Assembly: GCA_021513715.1 (NCBI GenBank)
Contig: CP084167.1
Coordinates: 784,117-848,116, forward strand
Origin: Candidatus Heimdallarchaeum endolithica
GTDB taxonomy: Archaea > Asgardarchaeota > Heimdallarchaeia > Heimdallarchaeales > Heimdallarchaeaceae
Reading direction: 5' to 3'
DNA: 64,000 nt
Positions 8,809-18,229 of the stretch are shown in pieces. Position 1 is the first letter of the stretch. Every line of letters begins with the position of its first letter. Both the position numbers and the translations under genes were made by a program. The notes beneath the pieces are model-generated. The model had not been told where the DNA came from, ran no database searches, and worked only from the letters and a program-made list of their open reading frames with translations.

Positions 8809-9723
8809 TCATTCATTTTCCGATTTTTCATTTTTTCTTTTTAATACAACTAAAAAGAGTATACCAAAAATAATTAATGAAAGAGAAAAACTCAAATATA
8901 TTTTACTTTGTGTTGAAATGTTAACCCATTCTTTCAAGAAAAGAGCGGCATAAATTGTGGGAAATAATAGTACTGAAGAGTGGTAAATCGGAACAGTGAC
9001 AAGTGCTTTTGCTTTTTGATAAGAAATTTGCATCAAAATTGTTGCAATATTCGCTAAAAAGGTGTTTAACCCCCCAAGCAACCAAAATTTATAATCAGTG
9101 AGATCTATATGAATTGGTGTTGAAAAATATATACTCCAACCCTTCATTGTTATTACAGCAAGAGACATAAATATTCCAGCAGTTAAAGTATTAGGAATAC
9201 CACTATAAGCAGGGTTTAAATTAAGCGAAAACTCTACAATAAGAAGTATTAAAGCAACAAATAGGAGAGAAAATTGGAATAATACAGAAGTTCTAAAAGT
9301 AAAAAGAGACCAAAATTCATCTACAGTAGATTGAGTATTTGTTTTTGAAGAAAACAAACCAGATAAAACTACTCCTATTATAATTAAAATGAAACTAATT
9401 ACCTCTTTTAGATTCAATTTCTCTTTTAAAATAAAATATGAAAAAATAGAAAGAAACATTAAGCCAGAACCATTTATACTAGCAACTAAAACAATATTTC
9501 CATAAGCATAAGCAAATATTGATGCGACTGTAGAAAGAAGAGTTAAAAATAAGCCTGTTAACCAAATAGGATTAGTAAGAAAATTTCTAATATTCTTTTT
9601 TAATTTTGTTTTTTCTATGGGATCCATTTTTACAATAGCTTTCTTCTGTAAAACGTAACCTAACATTACAGAAGCATTTCCAGCTAAAGCTATAGGGATC
9701 GCTAAAATGGAAACATTAATCAT
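8809..9723 (-). CDS. DMT-superfamily (EamA/NIPA-like) transporter
   Basis: The product is an integral membrane protein of about 304 residues with nine or ten predicted helices in two halves. YAYGNIVLVASINGSGLMFL and a following ILKEKLN helix start are typical of EamA/NIPA proteins. Start 9723 (MINVSILAIPIALAGNAS) is preferred over the ATG at 9768 because a TATA-like CTTTAAAAAC (9754-9763) lies about 30 bp upstream of it. Substrate is unknown; the NIPA branch moves Mg2+, other members move metabolites. The gene is bracketed by the inverted repeat at 8653-8713 and 9827-9886. Confidence 0.75.
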   Translation of the reverse strand: MINVSILAIPIALAGNASVMLGYVLQKKAIVKMDPIEKTKLKKNIRNFLTNPIWLTGLFLTLLSTVASIFAYAYGNIVLVASINGSGLMFLSIFSYFILKEKLNLKEVISFILIIIGVVLSGLFSSKTNTQSTVDEFWSLFTFRTSVLFQFSLLFVALILLIVEFSLNLNPAYSGIPNTLTAGIFMSLAVITMKGWSIYFSTPIHIDLTDYKFWLLGGLNTFLANIATILMQISYQKAKALVTVPIYHSSVLLFPTIYAALFLKEWVNISTQSKIYLSFSLSLIIFGILFLVVLKRKNEKSENE

Positions 9724-9826
9724 AAAAAAAGTTATGTAAAGAAAGTTAAAAGTGTTTTTAAAGTTCAAAAGGCTATATTTTGCTTTTCTTGGATATGAAC
9801 AAAGGAAAAAATGAAGTGTTCACCAT

Positions 9827-9886
9827 TTTGATTCTTGAAGTGTTTATATTTTACCTGTTTTAGTTTTTTAATTATTTTTTCCCAAG
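9827..9886 (-). repeat. Inverted repeat arm B (pairs with 8653-8713)
   Basis: This is the reverse-complement partner of arm A. It begins 8 bp after the stop of the C-terminal domain fragment at 9894-10115. Confidence 0.75.
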
Positions 9887-9893
9887 TACCAAA

Positions 9894-10115
9894 TTACTGT
9901 TGTAGTTTTTCCAGAGTTTCCTCTATTTTTTCCTTACTCGTTGTACTAAACAAAATATATTCTCTGTCTACAGTTATAGCATACTCTTCAGGAAACTGAT
10001 ATAGCCAATGTAAAAAAGCGTCTTCATTTGTAAACCCTAATAACGAGATAACTTCTCTATAGCTATACTCTTTGTACGTTTTATTACTTGTTGAAGTGTT
10101 TGTAACCTCTCTTAT
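9894..10115 (-). pseudogene. Detached C-terminal domain of an LRR-family protein
   Basis: An open frame of 73 codons without an ATG reads YREVISLLGFTNEDAFLHWL..., then ITVDREYILFSTTSKEKIEE and a stop. It matches the C-terminal domain of the proteins at 4889-5827 and 5828-6673 (LAIFLGFDELMNLEKWIL). It lies 88 bp downstream of the LRR gene at 10204-11046, on the same strand, and is preceded by stops in all frames. Probably the lost C-terminal domain of that LRR gene, or of a sister copy. Confidence 0.6.
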
Positions 10116-10203
10116 TTAAATTTAATTCTTATATAATGTTTATGTTCTTAATAACTGAATTAGTTTTTTCGCTTTCTTGTTATTTTTTTCAGTTTATTTC
10201 TGT

Positions 10204-11046
10204 TTATTCTCTAACTACCCTCTTAACCTCTGGGTCGATTAAAACGTCCAACAGACCTTTATCTATAAATTCTTTCAATGGTGTAAGATCAATTTCTTGC
10301 AAACAATTGAAAGACAAATCCAATACCGATAAACTTGTACATTTCTCAAGCGGAGTTAAATCTATTTTTTCCAACTGATTTGACCATAAATGCAACTTGT
10401 CTAGGTATTTACATTTTTTTAGCGGGGTTAAATCAATGTCTTTCAATTGATTATTGTCTAAATACAATTCTATTAAATTTATAAATTTTTCCAGTGGGAT
10501 TAAATCTATTTCCTTTAGCTGATTGTCTGATAAAGATAAACATGTTAGATTTTTACATTTTTGTAGAGGGTTTAAGTTAATGTCTTGTAATTGATTGGAA
10601 AACAAACCTAACCATGCTAGATTTGTACATTTCTCTATGGGGCTTAAATCTATTTTTTTCAACTGATTATCGTTTAAAGAAAAATTCATCAAATTTGTAC
10701 ATTTTTCTAATGGAGTTAAGTCTATTTTTTTCAACTGATTATTATTCAAAAACAAAATTGTTAGGTATGTGCTTTTTTCCAAGGGAGTTAAGTCTATTTC
10801 TTTTAACTGATTATTATTCAAAAACAAAAATGTTAGATATGTACATTTTTTCAAGGGAGTTAAGTTTACTTCTTTCAACTGATTATTTGCTAAAGACAAA
10901 AATATTAAATTTGTACATTTCTCTAGAGGAGCTAAATCTATATCAACCAACTGATTGAACGCTAAAATCACCTCTTTTGCATCTTTATTTATTTCTTTAA
11001 CAAATGTTGTACCATCAGTTTTTTTTCCTCTTATCTGTATTGTCAT
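10204..11046 (-). CDS. Leucine-rich-repeat protein, repeats only
   Basis: This 280-residue protein has a short N-terminal cap (residues 1-25) followed by about ten nearly identical 23-residue repeats, consensus LTPLEKCTNLxxLxLxxNQLKEID. It has no signal peptide or membrane helix. Unlike the LRR protein at 4889-5827 it lacks the C-terminal domain, which appears out of frame downstream (9894-10115), so it may be truncated yet still expressed. LRR units bind proteins; the partner is unknown. Start at MTIQIRGKK; a TATA-like ATATAAG lies shortly upstream. Confidence 0.75.
   Translation of the reverse strand: MTIQIRGKKTDGTTFVKEINKDAKEVILAFNQLVDIDLAPLEKCTNLIFLSLANNQLKEVNLTPLKKCTYLTFLFLNNNQLKEIDLTPLEKSTYLTILFLNNNQLKKIDLTPLEKCTNLMNFSLNDNQLKKIDLSPIEKCTNLAWLGLFSNQLQDINLNPLQKCKNLTCLSLSDNQLKEIDLIPLEKFINLIELYLDNNQLKDIDLTPLKKCKYLDKLHLWSNQLEKIDLTPLEKCTSLSVLDLSFNCLQEIDLTPLKEFIDKGLLDVLIDPEVKRVVRE
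10260..10960 (-). repeat. Tandem 69-bp repeats encoding the LRR array
   Basis: About ten 69-bp units run head to tail, each including a form of AACTGATTATTATTCAAA (on the + strand). They code the 23-residue LRR units. The high DNA identity suggests recent expansion and likely copy-number variation. Confidence 0.8.
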
Positions 11047-11094
11047 TATCAGTTAGTCTTATATCTTCTTTTCTTTTAAGTTTTTTTTAATTAT

Positions 11095-12366
11095 TTAAAG
11101 AAATATTTCCTTAGTCTTTTTATTCATTGAATATACTAGAGTTGACCAACCAAAAGATTTAGCTCCCATACCTTTCCCTGTAAATGGATTATAAAATTCT
11201 CTAAAACCACTTTTTTTAATTATTGCTATAGTTCTTTCAGCAACTTTGCCTGCAAGTTCGAACTCTTTTTGTTTATTTAATCCTAACCAAATTAAAAAAT
11301 TTGTATTTACCCACGTTGGACCTCTCCAAAGAAGTTTGTCTTCAGTGGGAGAAAAAGTTGATTCATCAGCTGCAACAGAAGGAATAGGATAAGGAAGCCA
11401 ATATTCACGAGGATTGATTAGATGTTTAATAAGCGAGTTTTTAACAACTGCTGGAATATCTAATAATAGAGGAGTAAGAGAACCAACAGTTTTTACTTCA
11501 ATCTGTTTAAACTTGTCTGTTCGTACATCCAAATCAAAGAATATTTTCTTATCATTGTTCCAACAATACTTAATTAGACTTTGTGTTATTTCACTTGATT
11601 TTTTATCGTATTGAAGCGCCAAATCGTCTAAACCCAATTTTTTAAGTACTTCAGCATAATTTTTTAAAGAAAAAGCTAATAGAGAATTAGTAAGTACGTC
11701 TTTAATTCTGAAAGAAGAATACTTGCAAATTTGTTCTTGTTCCCAAAAATATCGCTTTTTAAAGTCCATTAATAATTTCCGAAATCGTAATCGTGCCTTG
11801 AGTCCGAAAAAAGGTTTATCTTTAAGTTCTAAGTCATAGCTTGGAAGGCTGTCAAGTCCGCTTTCCCAAGGATGAACAATACTAATTAATCCTGTCTTTT
11901 CTGGGTCTCTTGTTTTTAACAAATATTGATAATGCTGATTTGTATTAGTAATTAACCTATCTTCCTTGTTAAACTCCCAACCATTTTTACTTAAAATAAA
12001 AAGTGAATAACCGATTATTGGGGGTTGAATAAGTTCAGAATATTGTTTAGAGGGAAATAATCTATCTGTAAAAAACCACCATTTATCCTTTTTCTGCTTC
12101 CAAAAGATCATATGAGGAAAAAATTCTTTCTCTTTTTTTCCAATAACTAAACTTTCCAACTCAGCTACTGCTCTTTTGTTATATCCCATATTACTCCAAA
12201 CAATAGAATGAAAACAACTATCCCAAAACCATTGTTGGTTGTATACTCCGGGACCAGGAGCAGTAAATACAACTTCATACTTTCTATTATCTGTAGATAT
12301 TATTTTTTTAACGGAGTTTGTTGTCAAAATTTCTTTAACTTTAGAAGATAAATCAAAAGAGATCAT
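11095..12366 (-). CDS. GH63/trehalase-like (alpha/alpha)6-barrel glycoside hydrolase
   Basis: This 423-residue soluble protein has features of the MGH1/GH63-GH37 clan: GPGVYNQQWFWDSCFHSIVW near residue 38, HPWESGLDSLPSYD near 165 (the Asp region of the general acid), LLWRGPTWVNTNFLIWLGL near 345 and FREFYNPFTGKGMGAKSFGW near 393 (the Glu region of the base). Relatives hydrolyse mannosylglycerate, glucosylglycerate or alpha-glucosides. No signal peptide, so cytoplasmic. It stands alone between an LRR gene and a broken membrane protein. Confidence 0.8.
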   Translation of the reverse strand: MISFDLSSKVKEILTTNSVKKIISTDNRKYEVVFTAPGPGVYNQQWFWDSCFHSIVWSNMGYNKRAVAELESLVIGKKEKEFFPHMIFWKQKKDKWWFFTDRLFPSKQYSELIQPPIIGYSLFILSKNGWEFNKEDRLITNTNQHYQYLLKTRDPEKTGLISIVHPWESGLDSLPSYDLELKDKPFFGLKARLRFRKLLMDFKKRYFWEQEQICKYSSFRIKDVLTNSLLAFSLKNYAEVLKKLGLDDLALQYDKKSSEITQSLIKYCWNNDKKIFFDLDVRTDKFKQIEVKTVGSLTPLLLDIPAVVKNSLIKHLINPREYWLPYPIPSVAADESTFSPTEDKLLWRGPTWVNTNFLIWLGLNKQKEFELAGKVAERTIAIIKKSGFREFYNPFTGKGMGAKSFGWSTLVYSMNKKTKEIFL

Positions 12367-12439
12367 TTCATTAAATCAAAAGATAAAAGACGTTTAAGTT
12401 TTTTTACATTTAAAGAAAAGCAAGGAAGAAAAAGTAAGT

Positions 12440-14116
12440 TTATTTTATAGGAATTAATTCCAATAATTGAATATTTACTCCAGTATAAATTTCTCTAGGT
12501 CTAAAATTTCCACCGATTATTGGAGCATAAGACGGGGTTGTCAGAAAATTTGGAGGAGGAAAAATATGACCAACTTCGTTTTTCGTTGTCAAACCAAATG
12601 CATAAGGTAAAAAGATGTTCCACTTTGTTGGGTTATATGGATTAAATGGAACTTCTGAATTAATATTTATTCTCTTAACTACATAAAACGGACCTGAATA
12701 CTTTTCTAGAATTGCAGTATAGTTAGAACTAAGATATATTTCCAATTCAAGAACATACTCTACCCAGTATCTCAAATCGGAATCAACATTTATTATCACT
12801 CCATCTTTGCTAATTAAAGCTGGAATGAGCTTCTTTATCTCTAACAGTTCGAGATATTCATCTTCTGTTATTGTAGGACCCATACCACTTGAAAAGAAGA
12901 AAGCACTAAGAAAACCAGATAAACCAAATAAAATCACTAGAGAGTATGAAAAGATTTTTTCCTAGCCTTCTTTTCTGTTTATCTAATGAAATGTTAAAGT
13001 TAGAGAAAACTAATTTCACAAAATCTTCAAGAATAATTAAACTACCAGGAGTTATAAGCGAAATAGGAACAAAAGCGAGAAGAACAAATCGCATTCCCCA
13101 TTCACTTGGAATAAAAGGTAAGGTAAGGAAAAATAGGATTACAGCCATAGATAAGACTAGAAGAGAAGAAAAGAAATATTTTCGAAATGTTTCAAAAAGA
13201 GATTTGTTTATGTTTTTAAGAGATTTAGTGAACATTTTGATGAAAAAAATAAGTCCAAAAATGTAAGGAAAAGTAAGAAAAATAACAAAATTTGCTCTTG
13301 TTTGTTGAGTTGTAATTGTTGATGACGAAAAAAGATCCTTGATGAAACTTCTAACTTTATTGAAAGTATAAAATGTAGTAGGAAAAACAAAGTATAGAAC
13401 TGTTAAGACAATCACCGTAGTCAATAGAGAAACGATAAGGATAAGACAAGTCTTTTTAGAAATTGTTTTCTTTCAATTATTACAAAAGAGAAAAGACCAA
13501 TAAAGAGAAGCACTATTCCAAAAGCAGCTGTATAAAGATGAGTTGCAATGGTTAAAATAAAAGAAAAAAATGCAAGAAATACATTTTTTTTCTTCATAAA
13601 ACTTTCTTCAAGAGTAAGAATAAAGAAATAAAGAAAAAATAATAAAAAGAACACTCCAGCTAGATTTTACATAAAATCCTCGATCATTCTAAGATAGTAC
13701 CAATTAAAAACAGATAGAAAACTCCCAAGCAAACTAAATATTGTGGAATGGCTGTGCTTTTTTTCTAATATGTGATTAAGTATCAGAAATGTAGGAACAG
13801 CAATGAGAGAAGAGATTAAACTCATTGCAATCTTTATACCAAGAAATGAACCAAAAGTAACAACAAAAGGAACCATATAATAATAAACAAAGGGGGGGTC
13901 ATTAGAAGCAGTAGAACCTGTTTGTAAAATATTTTTTACTTGAATATCATAGTAGGGACCATCACGTCCGTAGGAAAGATTATACTTAGTTAATAGTATC
14001 AAATCGAAGATAAAGGAGAAAATGACTAAAATAGATAAACTTATCCATTTATACTGTAATAATTTTTTTATATTTGATTTTTTGTCTGAGAACGAACCAC
14101 TCTTGCTAGATAGCAT
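12440..14116 (-). pseudogene. Polytopic membrane protein (GT39/PMT-like) broken in three places
   Basis: Four consecutive frames join into one membrane protein of about 555 residues. The first (14116-13667) ends IEDFM-TAA and continues in the same frame as NLAGVFFLLFFLYF, so that is a nonsense change. The second (to 13421) must shift one base near 13424 to continue TTVIVLTVLYFVF. The third shifts again near 12937 to ILFGLSGFLSAFFF. The N-terminus has a helix followed by YGRDGPYYDIQVKNILQTG, the DGPYY-type acidic loop of dolichol-phosphate-sugar-dependent glycosyltransferases (GT-C fold). Likely an inactive glycosyltransferase gene; the family call is tentative. Confidence 0.7.
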
Positions 14117-14216
14117 GCTTTTTTTTTAATTATAACTCTTATAAAGTCTTATGTACCTTTGGTTTATAGTGAAAAAGCGATAAGAAAGGAAGATATGTTG
14201 ATAGAAGGATTTTCTA

Positions 14217-14525
14217 CTAGGTGTTTTCATTACATTGTGGAACCTTTATTTCAAAAGTCACATTCCCTTCTTCGTTTGTTACTAAATCGATAGTTCCATT
14301 TAATTGATAAAGCAGTTTTCTTGAGATCAATAAACCCACACTATTATGATTCTCTTTCTGAAAAGTCTCTTTAAATAATAACTGCACTATTTCGTCTTCT
14401 ATTTTTGAACCATTGTTAGATATTTTTAAAACACAATTTTTGTTTCTTGAAAAAATTTGGATAAAAATTTTGGTTGCTTTTCCATGAGTTGAAATTTTAC
14501 GTAATTTCTTCAGGACTCTCCCCAA
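14217..14525 (-). pseudogene. Histidine-kinase ATPase domain fragment
   Basis: The frame holds only the end of a HATPase_c domain: a degenerate N-box (GRVLKKLRKISTHGKATKIF), a G1-like ISNNGSKI and a G2-like NHNSVGLLISRKLLYQLNG. There is no ATG, only a TTG at 14525. The frame is open for some 20 codons upstream into the structured insertion. Because it starts at the N-box, which the kinase fragment at 14836-15987 also contains, the two overlap in content and cannot simply be two halves of one gene. Confidence 0.65.
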
Positions 14526-14835
14526 CCAACCAACAAACTTAGCGAAAGTTGTGAAGACTGGATTAAGAGAACATGAAAGACACAGTCTTAATTAAGTTCT
14601 CCAAGGGGTTCATCTCCTTACCCCGGGCACTCATAACTCCCAAAGGGAAGCCCGGGTGTCGTAGGAATGAAACCTACGTCTTTAAGCATCTAGCTCAAGA
14701 CACTAGATAAATGAGAATTAAATATATAAAGATAGCTGAAAAGTTGTGACACTCCCTAATATCTTGTATGTATTCTTTATTTAAGCAAATGTGTTTCAGG
14801 TTGTTATTGGTCTAATAACTCCACAAATTAAAAAT
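14526..14835. mobile_element. GC-rich structured insertion, possible IS200/IS605-type (TnpB) relic or MITE
   Basis: About 310 bp separate two histidine-kinase fragments. Positions 14553-14710 are strikingly GC-rich and form a row of hairpins: AAGACTG/CAGTCTT, CCCGGGC/GCCCGGG with inner TCCC/GGGA (about 14622-14657), GTAGG-n7-CCTAC (about 14660-14678) and ATCTAG-n9-CTAGAT (about 14688-14709). On the minus strand a short frame reads GFPLGVMSARGKEMNPLEN, reminiscent of the variable tails of TnpB proteins, whose 3' coding end overlaps the omega RNA. No transposase remains. It could instead be an unrelated non-coding RNA. Low certainty on identity, high on the compositional break. Confidence 0.4.
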
Positions 14836-15987
14836 TTAGTTTTTTACGTAAAAAAGTATCTCATGCTTGATAGCATTAGAAATCACATTATAAACGACAG
14901 AAATTAAGGTTCTATTTGCTTTTGCACAGCAGTTTCCTTAAATAATAAATTCTGTTTTAAATTGTTTTTTCAATTTATGTATTTCTTTTTTGAGATTGAT
15001 AGAATAAGATGAAGCAACAAAGTCTTGATTAATCAATGCTGTAAGATTTTCAAGTTCAATGGAAGCAATATTTAAGTTCTCTTCTAAATTATCACAATAT
15101 TTGTCATCCCTTTCCAGTTTGTATAATTCTAAAAAACCAATCATTGAAGTTATCCTATTAGTTAAATCATGTTTAATTATTGAATAAATAGCTTGAGAAG
15201 TTTTATTTAGCTGTTCTACCTTATTCTTTGTTGTTATTAATTCATTTAAGATTAGATTGTATGGTTTCATTATTCCTTCTTTAATCAAAATGTAGAAGAG
15301 AACTGATACACTCAAAAAAGCAAAAAAATGGCCGAAAACATTGGATATTCCGTAAACACTTACGTAGAAAGTAAAGAATAGTTCACTTAGTGCCAAAAAG
15401 AATAAGTGAAAAAAGAAAAAAATACGAATGTTTTTTGCAAAAAAACTCCCTTTATAGACAAAGTAAGCCGATATAAGAAAAATAGATGAAACAAAATATT
15501 CACTAATTTTTTTGAAAACCGTTAATCCTACTCCTTCTATATAACATACAGGAAAATATCCTGCAAAAACTAAATATAGCATTATTCCTGTAAATACTGT
15601 ATAAAGAGAAACAAAAACTGTAGAGTTAATATCTCGTTTATAAAATATGAATAACAAAATTAGAGTTAAAGCATCAATATATCGTGCCAAGATCCATAAA
15701 CAACTAGGTAAATTAGCATCATAACTTGGAAAAATATTCATTCCCTTGTACGCTAGTGTATGAAGGAATTCCACTAGACCAACAAAAATTTTTGATATCC
15801 CTAGAAGAACAACTAGATAAGAAGAAAGATAATTTTTACTAGCCAAAGCAATAACAAAAACAAAGATAAGTGTTACGATTATTGAAAATTCAATTAAAGT
15901 ATGAAAAAAAAGGAAATTCAAGTTACTTAATAAAAATAATCCAATTAAAATGGAAAGAAATAAGACAAAAATAAGAATATATTTCAA
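14836..15987 (-). pseudogene. MASE3 sensor histidine kinase, truncated
   Basis: Residues 1-225 form a MASE3-like membrane sensor (FFHTLIEFSIIVTLIFVFVI, GLVEFLHTLAYKGMNIFPSY, PSCLWILARYIDALTL). The dimerisation domain follows, with phospho-acceptor His in YSIIKHDLTNRITSMIGFLE (about residue 275). The frame stops with TAA at 14938, yet continues in frame through a good N-box, LISVVYNVISNAIKHEILF, to a second stop at 14836. So there is a nonsense change before the ATPase domain, and the rest of that domain is lost at the junction with the structured insertion. Confidence 0.75.
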
Positions 15988-16283
15988 AATTTAATTTAGT
16001 TTTATATTGTTAATGTTCAATGTGATACAATTGAAAACAATTTAATAAATTTGTTGCTAAAAAATCAGTTTATTGCTTAATTATTTTTTCTTTTATTCAC
16101 ACATTACTTCTAATAAGGCCAGTCCTTTATTCCAATAAGTTAGCTTATTAGATAGGAGACATTATTAGAAAAGAGCCATTTAGGTCTCTTTAAACTATAA
16201 GTTTACTTAAATTCAATAAAAAAATTAATTCAAAGAAAGAAATTAAAATAACTTTATTTCACTTATTTTGAGTTATCTTTAAT
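15988..16283. other. Intergenic region between two histidine-kinase genes
   Basis: Roughly 300 bp, AT-rich. It contains a small hairpin AATAAG-TTAG-CTTATT near 16134-16149 and no ORF of note. Confidence 0.5.
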
Positions 16284-17750
16284 TCATTTCTCTTTCTTTT
16301 CCTCCCATAAAGGAATAAGCAACGAAACTAGCAATCCTGAAGGCTTGTTATCAGAAAAATACAACTTTCCACCTAAAGATTCTATTGTTCTTCTAGCTAA
16401 GGATAAACCTACCCCTCCTGAATTTGTTCTTGGGAGTTCTGATTGTAAAACAGATTCTTTTTCTTCATCAGTCATTCCTTTTCCATTATCTTTTATTTTT
16501 ATATGAGCAAAACTATTTTCTACAAAACACTCAATTTCAACTTTGGTTGTTTTTTCTCCATGAATAAAAGCATTTGAAATTATATTATAAATAATTAAAT
16601 TTAATAACTTATTTCCTCTCACAAAAATCTTCTTTTTTGGCAATTTAACTGAAACATTATTAAAAAGATATGAAATATTTGTAATAAATGAGATAGGGAT
16701 TTTCTGTATTTCTATATTTGATAGTATATCTTTTGTTGATATTTGTTTATTTATTCTACTTTCAACTTCCTTTATCCTGCTATCCAACAAATCTAAAAAT
16801 TGTTTATCTCCAGTTTCTCTATACAATTCAAGTGAAGAACTTAATACAACAAGATCATTATTTAAATCATGTCTAAAGAATTTATTTAGAATAACTAAAA
16901 AGTGAACAAGTTCTTCCGTTTCTTTATACAACACACTGAGTTCCTCTTTTTCTCTTTCAATTTCAGTAAGGGTTTTTACTTGTGGTTTCGGATAAATAAA
17001 AGAAAAAATGATAATGGTAATGAAAATGTAAATAAAGAAAATACTACTGAATTTTGAAGTCTTAACAATATTGAAATATTCAAGGATAGAAAACAAGTCA
17101 GACAAATATAAGAATATTACAGATATCATTCCCATTGTAAAAATATTAAACTTCTTTTGCTGATAATAGATACTAAAAAGCGATACAGTAAGAGATAAAA
17201 TAGCAACATCTAAAGAAATTTTTACAAACAGATAATTGAAATAAAATACATCATATTCAGATAGCAGAAAGGATAGAATAGTTTGTTTGAGACTAAATAC
17301 TGAAAAAATAAGAAAAGAAAAAAGAATTAGCCCTGGCAATAAAGAATAGAAGGTTAAAAATTCCCTATCTTTGTATATACGAGTTAAAATGAGAAAAAAA
17401 AGTGGAAAATAACCAGAGAGTATCATAGAAAAGAAGATTATATCAGCATTTTCGATAAAAGGTGAAATAATTATGTAGAAAAGAATAGTAATTGCAATGA
17501 TAACTATAATCACTATTAAAGTGTAAAGCATTCTTCTGATCTCGTGTGAAAATTGATTTTTAAAAAAAAGCAATAAAAAAACTATCAAAAAACAGAGTGA
17601 AATTTCGATAATTTTAAGGAATAATTCAAAAGTTTCTTCATTTTTAATGAAAACGAAAAACAATGGAAAAATTGCTAAAAATAAACCTAATAAATATATA
17701 TGTTTATTAAAATTAACTTTCTTTATAAATGATTTTCCTCTTAAATTCAT
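16284..17750 (-). CDS. Polytopic-membrane sensor histidine kinase
   Basis: This 488-residue protein has about seven or eight N-terminal membrane helices (residues 15-255), a short coiled linker, then a kinase core: His in NKFFRHDLNNDLVVLSSSLE (about residue 297), N-box YNIISNAFIHGEKTTKVEIE, G1 IKDNGKGMTDEE and G2 NSGGVGLSLARRTIESLGG. All key residues are present, so it should be active. It lies just upstream of the related broken kinase at 14836-15987 on the same strand; no response regulator is adjacent. The signal is unknown. Confidence 0.87.
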   Translation of the reverse strand: MNLRGKSFIKKVNFNKHIYLLGLFLAIFPLFFVFIKNEETFELFLKIIEISLCFLIVFLLLFFKNQFSHEIRRMLYTLIVIIVIIAITILFYIIISPFIENADIIFFSMILSGYFPLFFLILTRIYKDREFLTFYSLLPGLILFSFLIFSVFSLKQTILSFLLSEYDVFYFNYLFVKISLDVAILSLTVSLFSIYYQQKKFNIFTMGMISVIFLYLSDLFSILEYFNIVKTSKFSSIFFIYIFITIIIFSFIYPKPQVKTLTEIEREKEELSVLYKETEELVHFLVILNKFFRHDLNNDLVVLSSSLELYRETGDKQFLDLLDSRIKEVESRINKQISTKDILSNIEIQKIPISFITNISYLFNNVSVKLPKKKIFVRGNKLLNLIIYNIISNAFIHGEKTTKVEIECFVENSFAHIKIKDNGKGMTDEEKESVLQSELPRTNSGGVGLSLARRTIESLGGKLYFSDNKPSGLLVSLLIPLWEEKKEK

Positions 17751-17815
17751 AGTAATCTAACAAATTTTTTTATTGAAAAAAATTAAGAAAAGGATAAAAG
17801 TATTACTCTTCTACC

Positions 17816-18112
17816 CTATTTTGCATGTTCATTTAATGCACTTTGGATCATGTAAACTCCAATTGGGTTGAAGATTATAAGAGCTAAAAATAGAGCAAAT
17901 GCACTTTTTCCTGTTGCTTTTCCATATCCAACAATATATTTAATTATCCAATATATGTTTAGAATAGGAATGAATACAAAGATGTAAGATGGGATATCAG
18001 CGCCTAGTTCATTTAACTCGTTTTTAGTCCAATAATACCAAAATAGTGCATAAATTCCAAAAGTTATCATTATCAAGATAATAACTAGTATGGGATTTCT
18101 TTCTTTAACCAT
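17816..18112 (-). CDS. DUF4234-like small membrane protein
   Basis: This 98-residue protein has three hydrophobic segments and the family hallmark ITFGIYALFWYYWTKNELNE near the N-terminus, followed by a short loop and IYWIIKYIVGYGKATGKS. DUF4234 proteins are common in archaea and bacteria; the role is unknown. Single gene. Confidence 0.8.
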   Translation of the reverse strand: MVKERNPILVIILIMITFGIYALFWYYWTKNELNELGADIPSYIFVFIPILNIYWIIKYIVGYGKATGKSAFALFLALIIFNPIGVYMIQSALNEHAK

Positions 18113-18229
18113 AGTAATTCTTTACTTCTATCAGTTTCTTATAAATATTTTCTATAAGAAAATAAAAATAAGTAATTAAGTTTTCGTTTTTAATTAACTG
18201 AAAAGTTAGTTTTCTTAAGAAAAGTATGA

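Noticed and set aside
10260..10960. Regular repeats resembling a CRISPR array
   Set aside because: The 69-bp period has no unique spacers and is an open frame of 23-residue leucine-rich repeats.
14595..14625. GGGTTCATCTCC resembling a tRNA T-arm
   Set aside because: No acceptor stem, anticodon arm or D arm can be built around it on either strand.
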